A stretch of DNA of 37,933 nucleotides from JAVBKV01 sp031553885 (GCA_031553885.1 JAVBKV010000021.1:1-37933), one strand, 5' to 3'. Counted from the first letter of the stretch, positions 1 through 9,715 are shown. Notes: a model not told the origin generated them from the letters alone. Made by a program: numbers and translations.

Positions 1-56
1 CAGCCTAAAGTATGCAAAAAAAGGGAGATAAAAGGAATGTAATAACCTGAAAACAG

Positions 57-112
57 AAATAGTCGAAAAAAAAGCATGAATGATGAATCTATTGCTCTTT
101 TTTCGACTATTT
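57..112. terminator. 15-bp stem hairpin, probable terminator
   Basis: Positions 57-71 and 98-112 are perfect reverse complements (15 bp) around a 26-nt loop. The A-run and T-run inside the arms let it work in either direction. It lies downstream of the leftward DUF4833 gene that ends at 183, so it probably ends that transcript. It could also serve a rightward gene outside the window. Confidence 0.55.
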
Positions 113-149
113 TATTGGTCTTTTAGCGAATTGGCCTAAAAATTAAAAA

Positions 150-174
150 TTAAGAGTTAAAAGTTAAGAGTTAA
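150..174. repeat. Short tandem direct repeat (11 bp x2)
   Basis: The 11-mer TTAAGAGTTAA occurs at 150-160 and again at 164-174, separated by three bases, in an A+T-rich spacer just past the DUF4833 stop codon. Such runs are common in Bacteroidales spacers. No function is evident. Confidence 0.5.
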
Positions 175-182
175 CGCTAACC

Positions 183-701
183 TTATTTGTAGATTTTTTC
201 GGAGGTGGAATTTCCTGTTTTTAAATCTTTTCCAACTAATTCGACATATTCCACTTTTAAAGAATTACCATCCTGGGCTTTCACATAAACGCTTTTTAAT
301 TCAGAGAACAGTCCGTTTATAATCATCCGGCAACAATACTTCTTCTCTTCTTTTTTGACGGTAATGGGTCTGTCGGAACAGGCATTCAATGCAATTACAC
401 AGGAATCTTCTCCATGAGATTTCAACTTATAACCGTATGCCAGTTTCTTTTGAATAGCACTTAATCCATTCATTTTTCCAGGAGTCTCTTCTCTGTTGAC
501 CCAATACACCTTAACCGGATCGGATGTTTTCCATTCTCCATCCGGATTTAATTTAACATCATAACAAACAAGATTACGGTTTTTACTACGCTCGATGTGG
601 AAGAGCCGCTCATCTGTCGGATAGGTATTTTCCTGGGAATAAGAAGATGAAATTAAATTGATTAATGTAAAAACAAACAAATAAACAGGTATTTGAGGCA
701 T
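183..701 (-). CDS. Exported DUF4833-family protein
   Basis: A 172-residue protein of unknown function. The stretch FHIERSKNRNLVCYDV near the mature N-terminus, followed by PVKVYWVNRE and a KLAYGYKL block, matches what I recall of the DUF4833 family; this is from memory. I placed the start at 701, not at the in-frame ATG at 761, for two reasons. The protein then begins with a clean signal peptide (MPQIPVYLFVFTLINLIS, cleavage near SYS-Q). A TAnnTTTG promoter box at 728-735 would also lie inside the longer reading frame. The gene is divergent from the TonB receptor gene and appears to be monocistronic, ending before the hairpin at 57-112. The protein probably acts in the periplasm or outer envelope. 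Nothing in it suggests an enzyme. Confidence 0.7.
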   Translation of the reverse strand: MPQIPVYLFVFTLINLISSSYSQENTYPTDERLFHIERSKNRNLVCYDVKLNPDGEWKTSDPVKVYWVNREETPGKMNGLSAIQKKLAYGYKLKSHGEDSCVIALNACSDRPITVKKEEKKYCCRMIINGLFSELKSVYVKAQDGNSLKVEYVELVGKDLKTGNSTSEKIYK

Positions 702-727
702 GAGAATATAATTATTGGTTGTATTTA

Positions 728-735
728 CAAAGATA
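728..735 (-). promoter_or_regulatory. Bacteroidota -7 box for the DUF4833 gene
   Basis: On the minus strand this reads TATCTTTG, a match to the TAnnTTTG -7 consensus, 27 bases before the ATG at 701. I see no good -33 TTTG at the expected 19-20 nt distance. Confidence 0.4.
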
Positions 736-761
736 ATGAGATTTTTTAATACTGAAGACAC

Positions 762-1013
762 TTAGGTTTTCTAGGAAAATATTCAATTAGTTAACTAATT
801 GAATGTTTTTTCTTTATACTCGAGTAATCCTCACTCATCGAATAATCCATATTTTCCGCAATATACATACAGGCAATTTTGATAAAATATACCTATACCT
901 CTAAATCAAAATATCCCTCGCTCCACCGCTACATATTTTTGTAACCATTAAGCAATTTTTTAGCAACAGATCCTGATTTTCTTTGCACCGGATATTTTAA
1001 GCAAAGAAAGAAA
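762..1013. other. Divergent intergenic region with a 24-bp perfect palindrome
   Basis: A gene-free stretch between the DUF4833 gene and the TonB receptor gene. Positions 781-804 are a perfect 24-bp palindrome (ATTCAATTAGTT and its complement) followed by a T-rich run on the plus strand. It could be a regulator site or a terminator-like hairpin. A TATTTTTG sequence at 934-941 fits the -7 consensus for the receptor gene, with a leader of about 65 nt, but no -33 box is clear. Nothing else was recognised here. Confidence 0.45.
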
Positions 1014-3378
1014 ATGATCAGAAAATTTAGTTTATTAACGGGCATTTTATTTTTTATTATCAACCATTTAACCGCACAGACCTGTAGTATCGAAGGAGTC
1101 GTATCGGACAAGAAAACCGGAGAGACTATCGTCGGAGTAAGTGTTTATATCGAATCACTGAACAAAGCTACCAGCTCGGATCCGGATGGTAAATTCAAAC
1201 TAAATGAAATTCCTCCGGGAAAACACAAAGTAACAGCAAGCTTCCTCTCCTACGAAACCGTCGAACTGGCGGATATAACTACCCAACCGGGACAAGTGAC
1301 TTCCCTGAATATCGAATTAAAAGAATCTCCTACCCTGCTCAAAGAAATTGTAGTATCAGGTACTCGCAGCATGAATTCCGAACTTTCTATGCTAAGTGCT
1401 CAAAAAGCTGCATTAACAGTGGTAAGCGGTGTTTCATCCCAACAAATCACCCGGAATCAGGACAAAGATGCCTCGGAAGTAGTCAAACGCATTCCCGGAA
1501 TTTCGATCCTGGAAGACCGGTATATCGTTGCCCGTGGTTTATCGCAACGTTACAACAATGTGTGGATTAACAACAGCTCCGTACCGGCCTCGGAAGCGGA
1601 TACCCGTTCGTTTTCCTTTGACATGATTCCCGGGTCACAAATCGAAAACATCATGATTGTCAAATCGCTTTCTCCCGACCTGCCGGCAGATTTTTCCGGA
1701 GGTTTTGTCAAGGTTACGACTAAAAATATGCCTACAGAAAATAGTTTTCAGGTAAGCTACGGAATGAATTTCAACACAGAAACTCAATTTCATGACTTCA
1801 AATACAACAAGGGAGGGAAAACTGAATTCCTGGGATTCGACAATGGATATAGAAGTTTAAAAAGCAGCCTTCCCAAACGCCTGAACCCATCCAATTCAGA
1901 ACAAGTAAATACTGTCACCAAAGAAGGATTCAATAACAACTGGGAGGTCCTGACCCAGCAACCGATCCCCGACCAACGGCTTTCGGCGGCCCTGAACCGG
2001 AAATTCCGTACGGAATCAGGCAAACAATGGGGATTAATTACCTCTCTTAATTACAGTTATACACACCGGACATTCATGGACATGAAAAATACCCAGTATG
2101 GAGTCTACAACAAACGGAACGATGAACCCGAGCCGGAAAACGATTATACCGACGATCAGTATGTAATCGACTCCAAGTTACGCTGAATACCGGGATAGGG
2201 ATTATCACAACCGTTGGTTCAACTACCTCTACAATCCGGATGCTTTCCCTTACAGTTTCCGGTATCAGCATGTTATCGAAGATATCCTGATTCCTGAAAA
2301 TTACGGAGCCAACAAACTATACATATCAGAAATCACCAACAATACAGACAGTTACAAGGGAACGAACGTTTTATGGGCGGGATACCTGGCTTTTCAGGTT
2401 CCGGTAGGCAAACTGAATATCTACGCAGGTGCGCGATTCGAATACAACGATATGTCTCTGACTTACTACACTACTGCAGAAGAATGGAAGACAAAAACAA
2501 AAAATTATGTAAAGGCAGATATTTTTCCTTCTCTGAATGTTTCTTATGACTTCAATTCTAAACAATTGGTGCGGATGGCTTATGGAATGTCGACCAACCG
2601 ACCGGAATTCAGGGAAGTATCGCCTGCATCCTATTACGATTTTGACCTTTTCAACCGGATTATGGGAAATCCGGACCTGAAGTGCGCCTATATCCAGAAC
2701 GTCGATCTGAGGTATGAATTTTATCCCACGCCTTCGGAATTGGTTTCTGTCGCCCTCTTTTACAAACATTTTCGTAATCCGATCGAATGGACATTCATAT
2801 ACACCGGAGGAGGCGCCCGTGATTACACCTTTGAAAATGCGGATGCAGCTAATAATTACGGTCTGGAAGTCGACATCAAAAAAAGCCTGGATTTTATAGG
2901 AATGAAAAACTTTTCCCTGGTATTAAACGGTTCTCTGATCGACAGTAAGGTTAATTTCGCTGAAAACAGCATGGAATATGACCGGCCTATGCAGGGACAA
3001 TCACCTTACATCGTCAATACCGGATTATTTTACCAGCACGAAAAGCTCCAATTAAATGCCGGAATATTATATAATGTGATCGGAAAACGAATTGTCGGAA
3101 TCGGAATGACCGACCGAAGTGAAACACCTACTATTGACAATGAAGTACCCGACATGTATGAAATGCCCCGGAATGTAGTCGATTTCAACTGTTCCAAAAA
3201 ATTCGGGAAAAAACTGGAAATCGCACTGAGCATACGGGATCTGCTGGCCCAGGAGATTGTATTCAAACAATATCCTCAATTCCATGATGATCAGGGGAAC
3301 CTGCAAACCCGGGAACAGGTAACCAAACGATTCAAACCCGGACAAAACATTTCTTTAACTGCAAAATTGAACTTTTAA
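1014..3378 (+). pseudogene. TonB-dependent outer membrane receptor, frameshifted
   Basis: The first frame (1014-2186, 390 aa) encodes a signal peptide, a carboxypeptidase-regulatory-like domain (about residues 25-105), a TonB plug (about 120-235, with a DASEVVKRIPGI block) and the start of a beta-barrel, ending at TGA 2184-2186. The second frame is open from 2167 to 3378 and continues barrel sequence (a FEYNDMSLTYY strand, then a terminal strand ending NISLTAKLNF). The switch lies between 2164 and 2184. Joined, the two parts give about 790 residues, shorter than the 900-950 I expect for this receptor type. A deletion of roughly 130-160 codons with loss of frame therefore seems likelier than a single-base slip. 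The size of the loss is an estimate. The gene directly precedes an intact lipoprotein gene. It would have imported an unknown ligand across the outer membrane and is probably non-functional now. Confidence 0.75.
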
Positions 3379-3396
3379 TCATTTAAAATTAGTTTT

Positions 3397-4863
3397 ATGA
3401 GAACTTTCAAAACAATCGGAATTTTGTTCTTAGCCTACTTGTCGTCCTTTTTCTATGGTTGCGACAATAACGATGATGATGTAACTCCCGAACCTGCTGT
3501 GGAAGGTGTCATTGGAGACGGTAGCTTCGAATTTGAAATTACCAGAGATACTACATTCAAAAAAGGAACTTACTCACTCAGGGGCTGGGTATATGTTACA
3601 AACAACGCTACGGTCCGGTTTGAGCCGGGAACCATTATCAAAGGAGAAAAATCCAGCAGGGCCAGTCTGATTATCGAACGGGGAGCTAAAATCTATGCGG
3701 AAGGAACAGCTACCGAACCGATCGTATTCACTTCTGCACAAGCCAAAGGACAACGGAAACCAGGAGACTGGGGAGGATTGATCATTTGTGGTAAAGCGAA
3801 AAACAACGCCGGTGAACTAAAAATCGAAGGTGGTCCGAGAACCAAACACGGAGGAGACGATGATAACGACAATTCTGGAACTTTACGGTATGTACGCGTC
3901 GAATTTGCAGGTTACCCTTACGAAGAAAACAAGGAAATCAATGGTATTACCTTCGGCTCTGTAGGTAAAGCAACTAAAGTGGACCACGTACAGGTCTCCT
4001 ATTCCAATGACGACTCATTCGAATGGTTTGGAGGTGCAGTCGATTGTAAACACTTAGTCGCTTATCATGGCTGGGATGATGATTTTGACACCGACAACGG
4101 ATTCTCAGGAAAACTGCAATTCCTGCTGGGAGTCCGCCATCCGAAAATTGCGGATACTTCCCTCTCCAATGGTTTCGAATCGGACAATAACGCCGATGGT
4201 ACAAGCACACAACCCATTACTTCCTGTGTTTTCAGTAATGTTACCTTTGTCGGACCGATTGGACAGGCAAGCGATTTTGCCAATACAGCAGAATACATTA
4301 CGGCAGGTAGCATGAATCCGGGAAATGGTTCAAAAGCAGGACTCTTTCAAGCCGCCATGCAAATACGCAGGAACTCGGCTCTCAGTTGCTTCAACTCCGT
4401 TGCCATGGGATATCAGGTCGGTTTGCTCTTAGATAACCAGAAAGGAAATACCCAAGGATTCGCAACCAACGGCACAATGAAAATCAACAATGTGTACTTT
4501 GCCGAAATGAGTGTTCTTGGTTCGGATGTTAATGCCAGCCTGGTCGACAAATACTCAATTAACGGAAAAGACATGACCGATGAGGTTTCATTTTCTCATA
4601 CCTATTTCTTAGCCCAATCAGGAAACCAATATTTAGATAACATCTCAAGCCTGAAACTCAAACAACCCAACAGTTTAATTGCAAATCCAAACTGGGGACC
4701 GACTTCAGGAAGTCCGCTTACCGGAAAATCCGGATTATTTACCGATGCGATGCTTTCCGGTTTCACCCAGGTGGATTACATCGGCGCTTTCAAAAGTGAT
4801 TCGGATACCGATAACTGGATGAAAGGCTGGACCAATTTTGATCCGCAGAATACGGATTATTGA
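3397..4863 (+). CDS. Surface-type lipoprotein paired with the TonB receptor
   Basis: A 488-residue lipoprotein. The signal peptide ends in a lipobox with Cys22 followed by DNNDDD, the acidic pattern that marks export to the cell surface in Bacteroidota. The mature part has repeated beta-rich segments (for example VRFEPGTIIKG, ASLIIERGAKIYAEG, then EPIVFTSAQ and GLIICGKAKNN), suggesting a right-handed beta-helix or related fold. It also has many Asp/Asn-rich loops (HGGDDDNDNSG, WDDDFDTDNG) that could bind calcium. The gene starts 18 nt after the receptor pseudogene, so the two form an operon and this protein is presumably the receptor's surface partner. I recognise the type from Bacteroidota genomes but know no assigned ligand. 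If the receptor is dead, this gene may be a remnant on its way out. Confidence 0.65.
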   Translation: MRTFKTIGILFLAYLSSFFYGCDNNDDDVTPEPAVEGVIGDGSFEFEITRDTTFKKGTYSLRGWVYVTNNATVRFEPGTIIKGEKSSRASLIIERGAKIYAEGTATEPIVFTSAQAKGQRKPGDWGGLIICGKAKNNAGELKIEGGPRTKHGGDDDNDNSGTLRYVRVEFAGYPYEENKEINGITFGSVGKATKVDHVQVSYSNDDSFEWFGGAVDCKHLVAYHGWDDDFDTDNGFSGKLQFLLGVRHPKIADTSLSNGFESDNNADGTSTQPITSCVFSNVTFVGPIGQASDFANTAEYITAGSMNPGNGSKAGLFQAAMQIRRNSALSCFNSVAMGYQVGLLLDNQKGNTQGFATNGTMKINNVYFAEMSVLGSDVNASLVDKYSINGKDMTDEVSFSHTYFLAQSGNQYLDNISSLKLKQPNSLIANPNWGPTSGSPLTGKSGLFTDAMLSGFTQVDYIGAFKSDSDTDNWMKGWTNFDPQNTDY

Positions 4864-4894
4864 GAAAGTTGGCAGAAAATTAAGGGCTTTAAGG

Positions 4895-4954
4895 ACCCAA
4901 AAGACAACAAGGTCGGAAAATAATTACTATTTCCGACCTTGTTGTCTTTTGGGT
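4895..4954. terminator. Bidirectional hairpin with 25-bp perfect stem
   Basis: Positions 4895-4919 and 4930-4954 are perfect reverse complements (25 bp) around a 10-nt A+T loop. It sits between two convergent genes ending at 4863 and 4993 and most likely terminates both transcripts. The stem is longer than needed for that job. Confidence 0.7.
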
Positions 4955-4992
4955 ATTTGGGATCCTTAAGATCTTAAATCCTCACTCTGGTC

Positions 4993-5397
4993 TCACTTTC
5001 TCTTCTGACCACCTTTCGGAGCCCGTTCTTTCATTTTTTCCCGGGCTTCTTTTTTCTTTTCTGTCCACTGTTTGTACTGCTCATCTGTCAGCACTTTCTT
5101 AAACTCGGCATCTTTAGCATCCATGTCCTTCTTCACTGCCTCCATCTCTGCTTTACGGGCTTCTTTGTCCGATTTCTGGCGTTCTTCCATTTTCTTTGCA
5201 TGCTCCAGATTAATTTCTTTAATCTTAGCTTGTTGCTCCGGTGTCAGAGTCAATTGCTTGGTCATCATTTCCGTTTGTTTGGCCGCCATTTCTTCCGGCG
5301 TCCTTTTTTGTCTCGGAGGGTTATTCTGAGCTGTCACCGCCAATCCGAATGCAACCATTAAACCTAAAAAAAACAATCTTTTTGCCATCATTTTCAT
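4993..5397 (-). CDS. Periplasmic Spy/DUF4890-like helical protein
   Basis: A 134-residue exported protein. It has a signal peptide (cleavage near VTAQ-N), then a highly charged alpha-helical body with two LTxxQ-type motifs, LTPEQQ (about residues 51-56) and LTDEQY (about 103-108), and a basic tail. This matches the small Spy/CpxP-like helical chaperone or DUF4890 group of Bacteroidota, whose members act in the periplasm; exact family membership is from memory. The gene is 124 nt downstream of susA in the same direction, but a hairpin at 5448-5480 separates them, so it probably has its own transcript. A role in envelope stress is inference only. Confidence 0.65.
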   Translation of the reverse strand: MKMMAKRLFFLGLMVAFGLAVTAQNNPPRQKRTPEEMAAKQTEMMTKQLTLTPEQQAKIKEINLEHAKKMEERQKSDKEARKAEMEAVKKDMDAKDAEFKKVLTDEQYKQWTEKKKEAREKMKERAPKGGQKRK

Positions 5398-5447
5398 TTC
5401 TTTGTTAAACTCATTACAACTTTTAGTATTAATCTCTCATTGTGTGC

Positions 5448-5480
5448 ACGTTTTTTTAGATGGCATTTTCAAAAAAACGT
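5448..5480 (-). terminator. 10-bp inverted repeat, possible end of the sus transcript
   Basis: ACGTTTTTTT at 5448-5457 and its complement at 5471-5480 form a perfect 10-bp stem around a 13-nt loop, 41 nt beyond the susA stop codon in the direction of transcription. An adjacent CGTTTAAACG palindrome overlaps the right arm. A terminator is the simplest reading. A regulator site for the downstream DUF4890-like gene is the alternative. Confidence 0.4.
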
Positions 5481-5521
5481 TTAAACGGAAAAACGTTAAA
5501 ATAATTCAACAATATAAAAAA

Positions 5522-7474
5522 TCAGTAAAGCTCTAATACCCACATTTCCCAGGGAGCAATTTTCTCCGGCTTACCAAGTATAACTGTTTCATCCGAAACA
5601 ACATTCCGGGCTTTGGTAAAACCTTTCATTTTCCATTCCGGATAATCATCCAGCGACACGGTTGCCGGATCCGAACCCGTATTCATCACACACATTACAG
5701 TTTGGCTTTCATTGTATCTGAAATACACATACAAACCGTTTTTCGGAACGTATTGCATCATTTTTCCGGTCTGGATGGCTAATGAATTCTTCCGGAAATT
5801 TGCCAGTTTTTTTACATAGGCCTGCATATCCGATTCTTTTTGTTCCAAACCTGCTCCTGTAAAAGCATTTTTTTTATCCCCCTTCCAACCTCCGGGAAAA
5901 TCCAGGCGAACCCAACCGTCCGGATTGGTAACGCCTTTCATCAGAACTTCCGTTCCGTAATAGAGTTGAGGTATTCCCCGGCAAGTCAGTAGCCAGGCGA
6001 CAGCCATTTTCGCTTTAGCCACATCCTCTCCTACTGTTGAAAGGATACGGGTATAATCATGGTTGTCCAGCATAATGACATTACGCATAGGATCTTTATA
6101 CAGAAAATCGTTACTCAGGGTTGTATATAACCGGTTAACACCCTCTATCCAGCCGGTTTTCTCAGTCAGTGCAGAATGGATACCATACATCATTGCCTGA
6201 AAATCGGTTACTCCCGGCAAGTTACTTTTGAATGGGGTATTCATGATATTTTCTGCAAAATAAGCCTGATTAGCCGTACCATGTACCCAGGTCTCTCCAA
6301 ACATGGTAATCCGGGGATATTCATCCATCAGGGCCTGATTGCACCGGTTCATAAAGTCGAGATTGTTGTAGATATAGGTATCGATGCGCCACCCATCCAC
6401 TCCGAACATTTCCACACTCCAGATCGCATGCTGAATTAAAAATGCTGCTACAAAGGGATTTTCCTGATTCAGATCAGGCATCTGCGACGTAAACCATCCA
6501 TCGGTCAATACCTTTTTCTCAGAAGGGGCCGCATACGAATCAAAATACAACTGGTCCCTGTAATTGGTCTGAGTATAATGGGGAAAACGATGCAACCAAT
6601 CCTGGGCCGGAGCATCCTGAACCAGAAAATGTTGTAACCCGATGTGATTATACACTGCATCCTGAATCAGTTTCATGCCACGGGCATGTAAGGAATCCGA
6701 AAGCGCCAGGTAAGCTTTTTCTCCTCCCAAACGCGGATCTACTTTATAATGATTGGTGAAGGCATAACCATGTTCGGTGCGGTTGGGCATATCATTTTCA
6801 ATAACAGGCGTCATCCACAGAGCCGTGACTCCCATGTCCTGCAAATAATCCAGGTGGCTGATCACTCCTTGTAAATCCCCGCCGTGCCGGTCATAAAGCG
6901 AATCCTGGTTCAGGCTTTGATCCTTCATACCCGGAATCCGGTCGTTAGAAGAATCTCCGTTACTGAAACGATCGGGCATCAACAGATAAATAAAATCCTC
7001 CGAAGTGACACCCTGAGCAAACCGGGTTCCGTTACCTTCCCTCCTGGGTTTCAGTTCCCAGCGTATTTTCTGTTTGGAAGAAGGGAATTGAATCTCCACA
7101 ATCCCCGGTTTCGTTTTCGGATCGATAGTCAGATTCAAAGCCATGTATTTACCGTTCTCAAACGTATACTTTCCCGTATACTCTACTCCCGGATAATTGA
7201 TTTTCACGTCTTCTTTGCTGAAATCCGGATATTGTGAATGCAACAACAACTGAACTTCATTGTGCTTCATACCCACCCACCAATTGGAAGGATACACTTC
7301 TGCATACTGTGACTGTGCATAAACTCCAATGGTACAACCCAATAAAAAAATCAAAACAATCACCATTTTCATTTTCATCCACAGGTTGACACCCGTGGCT
7401 ACAAAGGTTTGACCGCTACGCGGCCATTTGGGGAGGTGGGGATTTATTTTTTTCATTATATTCATTTTTTTCAT
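5522..7474 (-). CDS. susA: GH13 neopullulanase/cyclomaltodextrinase (SusA-like)
   Basis: A 650-residue glycoside hydrolase family 13 enzyme that should cut alpha-1,4 links of maltooligosaccharides or pullulan in the periplasm. An N-terminal beta-sandwich (about residues 55-150, with a YPSNWWVGM start) precedes the TIM barrel, which carries DAVYNH, GVDGWRID (nucleophile D365), FGETW (acid/base E394) and LDNHD (D473). Its ATG overlaps the susB stop codon (ATGA at 7471-7474), which points to translational coupling. The first 32 residues are odd: they contain the translation of a double-hairpin repeat (7378-7430). A second ATG at 7376-7378 starts a normal signal peptide (KMKMVIVLIFLLGCTIGVYA). 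Initiation at 7378 would give a conventional exported protein, so the true start is uncertain. An LLGC stretch could also be read as a lipobox. Confidence 0.88.
   Translation of the reverse strand: MKKMNIMKKINPHLPKWPRSGQTFVATGVNLWMKMKMVIVLIFLLGCTIGVYAQSQYAEVYPSNWWVGMKHNEVQLLLHSQYPDFSKEDVKINYPGVEYTGKYTFENGKYMALNLTIDPKTKPGIVEIQFPSSKQKIRWELKPRREGNGTRFAQGVTSEDFIYLLMPDRFSNGDSSNDRIPGMKDQSLNQDSLYDRHGGDLQGVISHLDYLQDMGVTALWMTPVIENDMPNRTEHGYAFTNHYKVDPRLGGEKAYLALSDSLHARGMKLIQDAVYNHIGLQHFLVQDAPAQDWLHRFPHYTQTNYRDQLYFDSYAAPSEKKVLTDGWFTSQMPDLNQENPFVAAFLIQHAIWSVEMFGVDGWRIDTYIYNNLDFMNRCNQALMDEYPRITMFGETWVHGTANQAYFAENIMNTPFKSNLPGVTDFQAMMYGIHSALTEKTGWIEGVNRLYTTLSNDFLYKDPMRNVIMLDNHDYTRILSTVGEDVAKAKMAVAWLLTCRGIPQLYYGTEVLMKGVTNPDGWVRLDFPGGWKGDKKNAFTGAGLEQKESDMQAYVKKLANFRKNSLAIQTGKMMQYVPKNGLYVYFRYNESQTVMCVMNTGSDPATVSLDDYPEWKMKGFTKARNVVSDETVILGKPEKIAPWEMWVLELY
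7378..7430 (+). repeat. Double-hairpin repeat, copy C (within susA leader)
   Basis: This is one of three related copies. The first hairpin (CCACAGG...CCCGTGG, 7379-7398) and the second (around CCGCTACGCGG, 7411-7425) are joined by a short linker. It aligns over its length with 15979-16028 on the plus strand and 22875-22928 on the minus strand. Here it is translated as part of the susA N-terminus, between the coupled ATG and the signal peptide. Confidence 0.7.
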
Positions 7475-9633
7475 TTTTTCATTCGAATAGAAATCGCATA
7501 TCCTCCTCCTGGAGCTGCTTTTAATTTCAACGTTGTTTTATTATCTACCTGTTTTTGCTGAATCACATAAGCCTGCGGATTGGTTTCATAGTGTGCATCT
7601 TTAGCATCCGCATAAATCGTTGCCGTATATTTTTTTCCCGGATCCAGGAAGTCTAATTTCAATTCAGAAGCATGGCCATTCTCGTCACTGGAACAACCGA
7701 CAAACCAGTCGTCAGTACCTTTCGCTTTACGGGCAACAGTAATGTAATCTCCCGGTTCGGCTTCCAAATAACGGCTGTCGTCCCAATCCACAGCTACATC
7801 CCTGATAAACTGAAAAGCGTCTATGAATCGTTCATAATTTTCCGGTAAGTCAGCCGCCATCTGCAAAGGGCTGTACATCGTAACATACAAGGCCAGTTGC
7901 CGGGCCAGAGTACTGTGTACAAACGAATGATTATCCGGATTGATTTTTTCAATCCGGGTTTCGAAAATACCCGGAGTATAATCCATCGGCCCACCGATCA
8001 AGCGGGTAAACGGAAGAATAGTCGTATGATCCGCATTGTTTCCGCCGAAAGCTTCATATTCGGTTCCCCGGGCCGATTCATTTCCAATCAGATTAGGATA
8101 TGTCCTGCACAACCCGGTAGGCCGGACCGCTTCATGCGCATTCACCATGATTTTAAGATCAGCCGCCTTTTTCACAGCATACAGGTAATGGTTGACTAAC
8201 CATTGCCCGTAATGGAACTCTCCTCGTGGAATAATATTGCCGACATAACCGCTTTTCACGGCATTATAACCATTATCTACCATAAACTGATAGGCCAGAT
8301 CGATATGTCGCTCATAATTCCGGACAGAAGCCGATGTTTCATGATGCATCATTAACCGGACACCCTTACTTTGAGCATAAGCCTGCAACCCTTTTACATC
8401 AAAATCAGGATAAGGGGTCAGGAAATCAAAGACATAATCCTTGGATTTACCGAACCAGTCCTCCCAGCCGATGTTCCATCCCTCCACCAACACCTGTGAA
8501 AATCCGTGTTTAGAGGCAAAATCAATATAGCGTTTTACGTTTTCAGTATTGGCTCCATGTTTTCCGTTGGGTTTTGTTTTGGAATAATCCGTTTCACCCA
8601 GTTTTACAGAAGTAAGATCGGTATAGGCCCAGGTACTTTTTCCTGTAATCATTTCCCACCAGACTCCGATATACTTGACCGGCTTAATCCAGGATACATC
8701 GGCATACCGGCATGGCTCATTGAGGTTCAAAGTCAGTTTGGAAGCCAGGATATCCCGGGCATCATCACTTATGATGACCGTCCGCCAGGGCGATTCACAA
8801 GGCGCCTGCATGTATCCTTTATTCCCCTGGGCATCAGGAGTCAACCAGGATTCAAAGATCATATTTTTGTCATCCAGATTCAGGTGCATACAGGAATAAT
8901 CGACCAGAGCCGCTTCATGTAAATTGATATACAATCCATCCTTGCTTTTCATCATCAAAGGTGTTTGTACTCCGGTCGGAGAAAAAGGAGTCTGCGAAGA
9001 GTTTGGTGTAATGGCTGACTTCATCAATCCCCTGATTTCCGACAAATCAGAAGTAGTTGTACTGTATTCCTGTGTATCGTAATCGCCCGGCAGCCAGAAC
9101 GCTTTATGATCTCCAGCCATGGCAAACTGTGTTTTTTCTTCTTTGATGACAAAATAAATCAAGTTATCCTGTAACGGAAATTCATACCGGAACCCCAATC
9201 CATCGTCGAACAACCGGAAACGGATCATCAGCTTCCGGTCCGTGCTTTTTTGATTTAATGTCACCAGTAATTCATTGTAATGATTCCGTATGTTTTTTAC
9301 TTCTCCCCAAACCGGTTGCCAGGTTTCGTCCAAACTGGATTGTTTGCTATCGACCAGAGCAAATTGATCGAACAGGGAAGTATTGGCATCCGGCTGCGGT
9401 GTTTTGACTTTCATTTCTTCACCAAACTCCACCCAGGTATCTTCGGCTTTCAATTCCAGTCCCAGTTTACTCGGTTTAATTACGTCCTTTCCTTTATATG
9501 TCAGTGAATAAACCGGAAATCCATTTTGAACGGAAAAAGTCATTTTCAGGTTTCCGTTGGGAGAAACCAATTCCTGTGCCGAGAGTTGAACTGTAAGCAC
9601 CATCATCATTAAAACAAGTCCTATATTTCTCAT
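7471..9633 (-). CDS. susB: GH97 alpha-glucosidase (SusB-like)
   Basis: A 720-residue inverting GH97 alpha-glucosidase that releases glucose from the non-reducing ends of maltooligosaccharides in the periplasm. After a signal peptide (cleavage near LSAQ-E) come the N-terminal beta-supersandwich, the TIM barrel and a C-terminal beta-sheet domain. Glu432 (in MHHETSAS), Glu501 (in NAHEAVRP) and Glu525 (in GTEYEA) keep the spacing of the catalytic Glu439, Glu508 and Glu532 of Bacteroides thetaiotaomicron SusB, each shifted by exactly seven. Those SusB numbers are from memory. The stop codon overlaps the susA start. The gene is separated from the rest of the sus genes upstream by a toxin-antitoxin pair. 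Confidence 0.93.
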   Translation of the reverse strand: MRNIGLVLMMMVLTVQLSAQELVSPNGNLKMTFSVQNGFPVYSLTYKGKDVIKPSKLGLELKAEDTWVEFGEEMKVKTPQPDANTSLFDQFALVDSKQSSLDETWQPVWGEVKNIRNHYNELLVTLNQKSTDRKLMIRFRLFDDGLGFRYEFPLQDNLIYFVIKEEKTQFAMAGDHKAFWLPGDYDTQEYSTTTSDLSEIRGLMKSAITPNSSQTPFSPTGVQTPLMMKSKDGLYINLHEAALVDYSCMHLNLDDKNMIFESWLTPDAQGNKGYMQAPCESPWRTVIISDDARDILASKLTLNLNEPCRYADVSWIKPVKYIGVWWEMITGKSTWAYTDLTSVKLGETDYSKTKPNGKHGANTENVKRYIDFASKHGFSQVLVEGWNIGWEDWFGKSKDYVFDFLTPYPDFDVKGLQAYAQSKGVRLMMHHETSASVRNYERHIDLAYQFMVDNGYNAVKSGYVGNIIPRGEFHYGQWLVNHYLYAVKKAADLKIMVNAHEAVRPTGLCRTYPNLIGNESARGTEYEAFGGNNADHTTILPFTRLIGGPMDYTPGIFETRIEKINPDNHSFVHSTLARQLALYVTMYSPLQMAADLPENYERFIDAFQFIRDVAVDWDDSRYLEAEPGDYITVARKAKGTDDWFVGCSSDENGHASELKLDFLDPGKKYTATIYADAKDAHYETNPQAYVIQQKQVDNKTTLKLKAAPGGGYAISIRMKK

Positions 9634-9715
9634 ATTTCTTTTTAAAATTTAAACATCCTGACAATCACACAAACAGACAAATCACCTGCATGCTATTATT
9701 GTCTACAATGATTAA

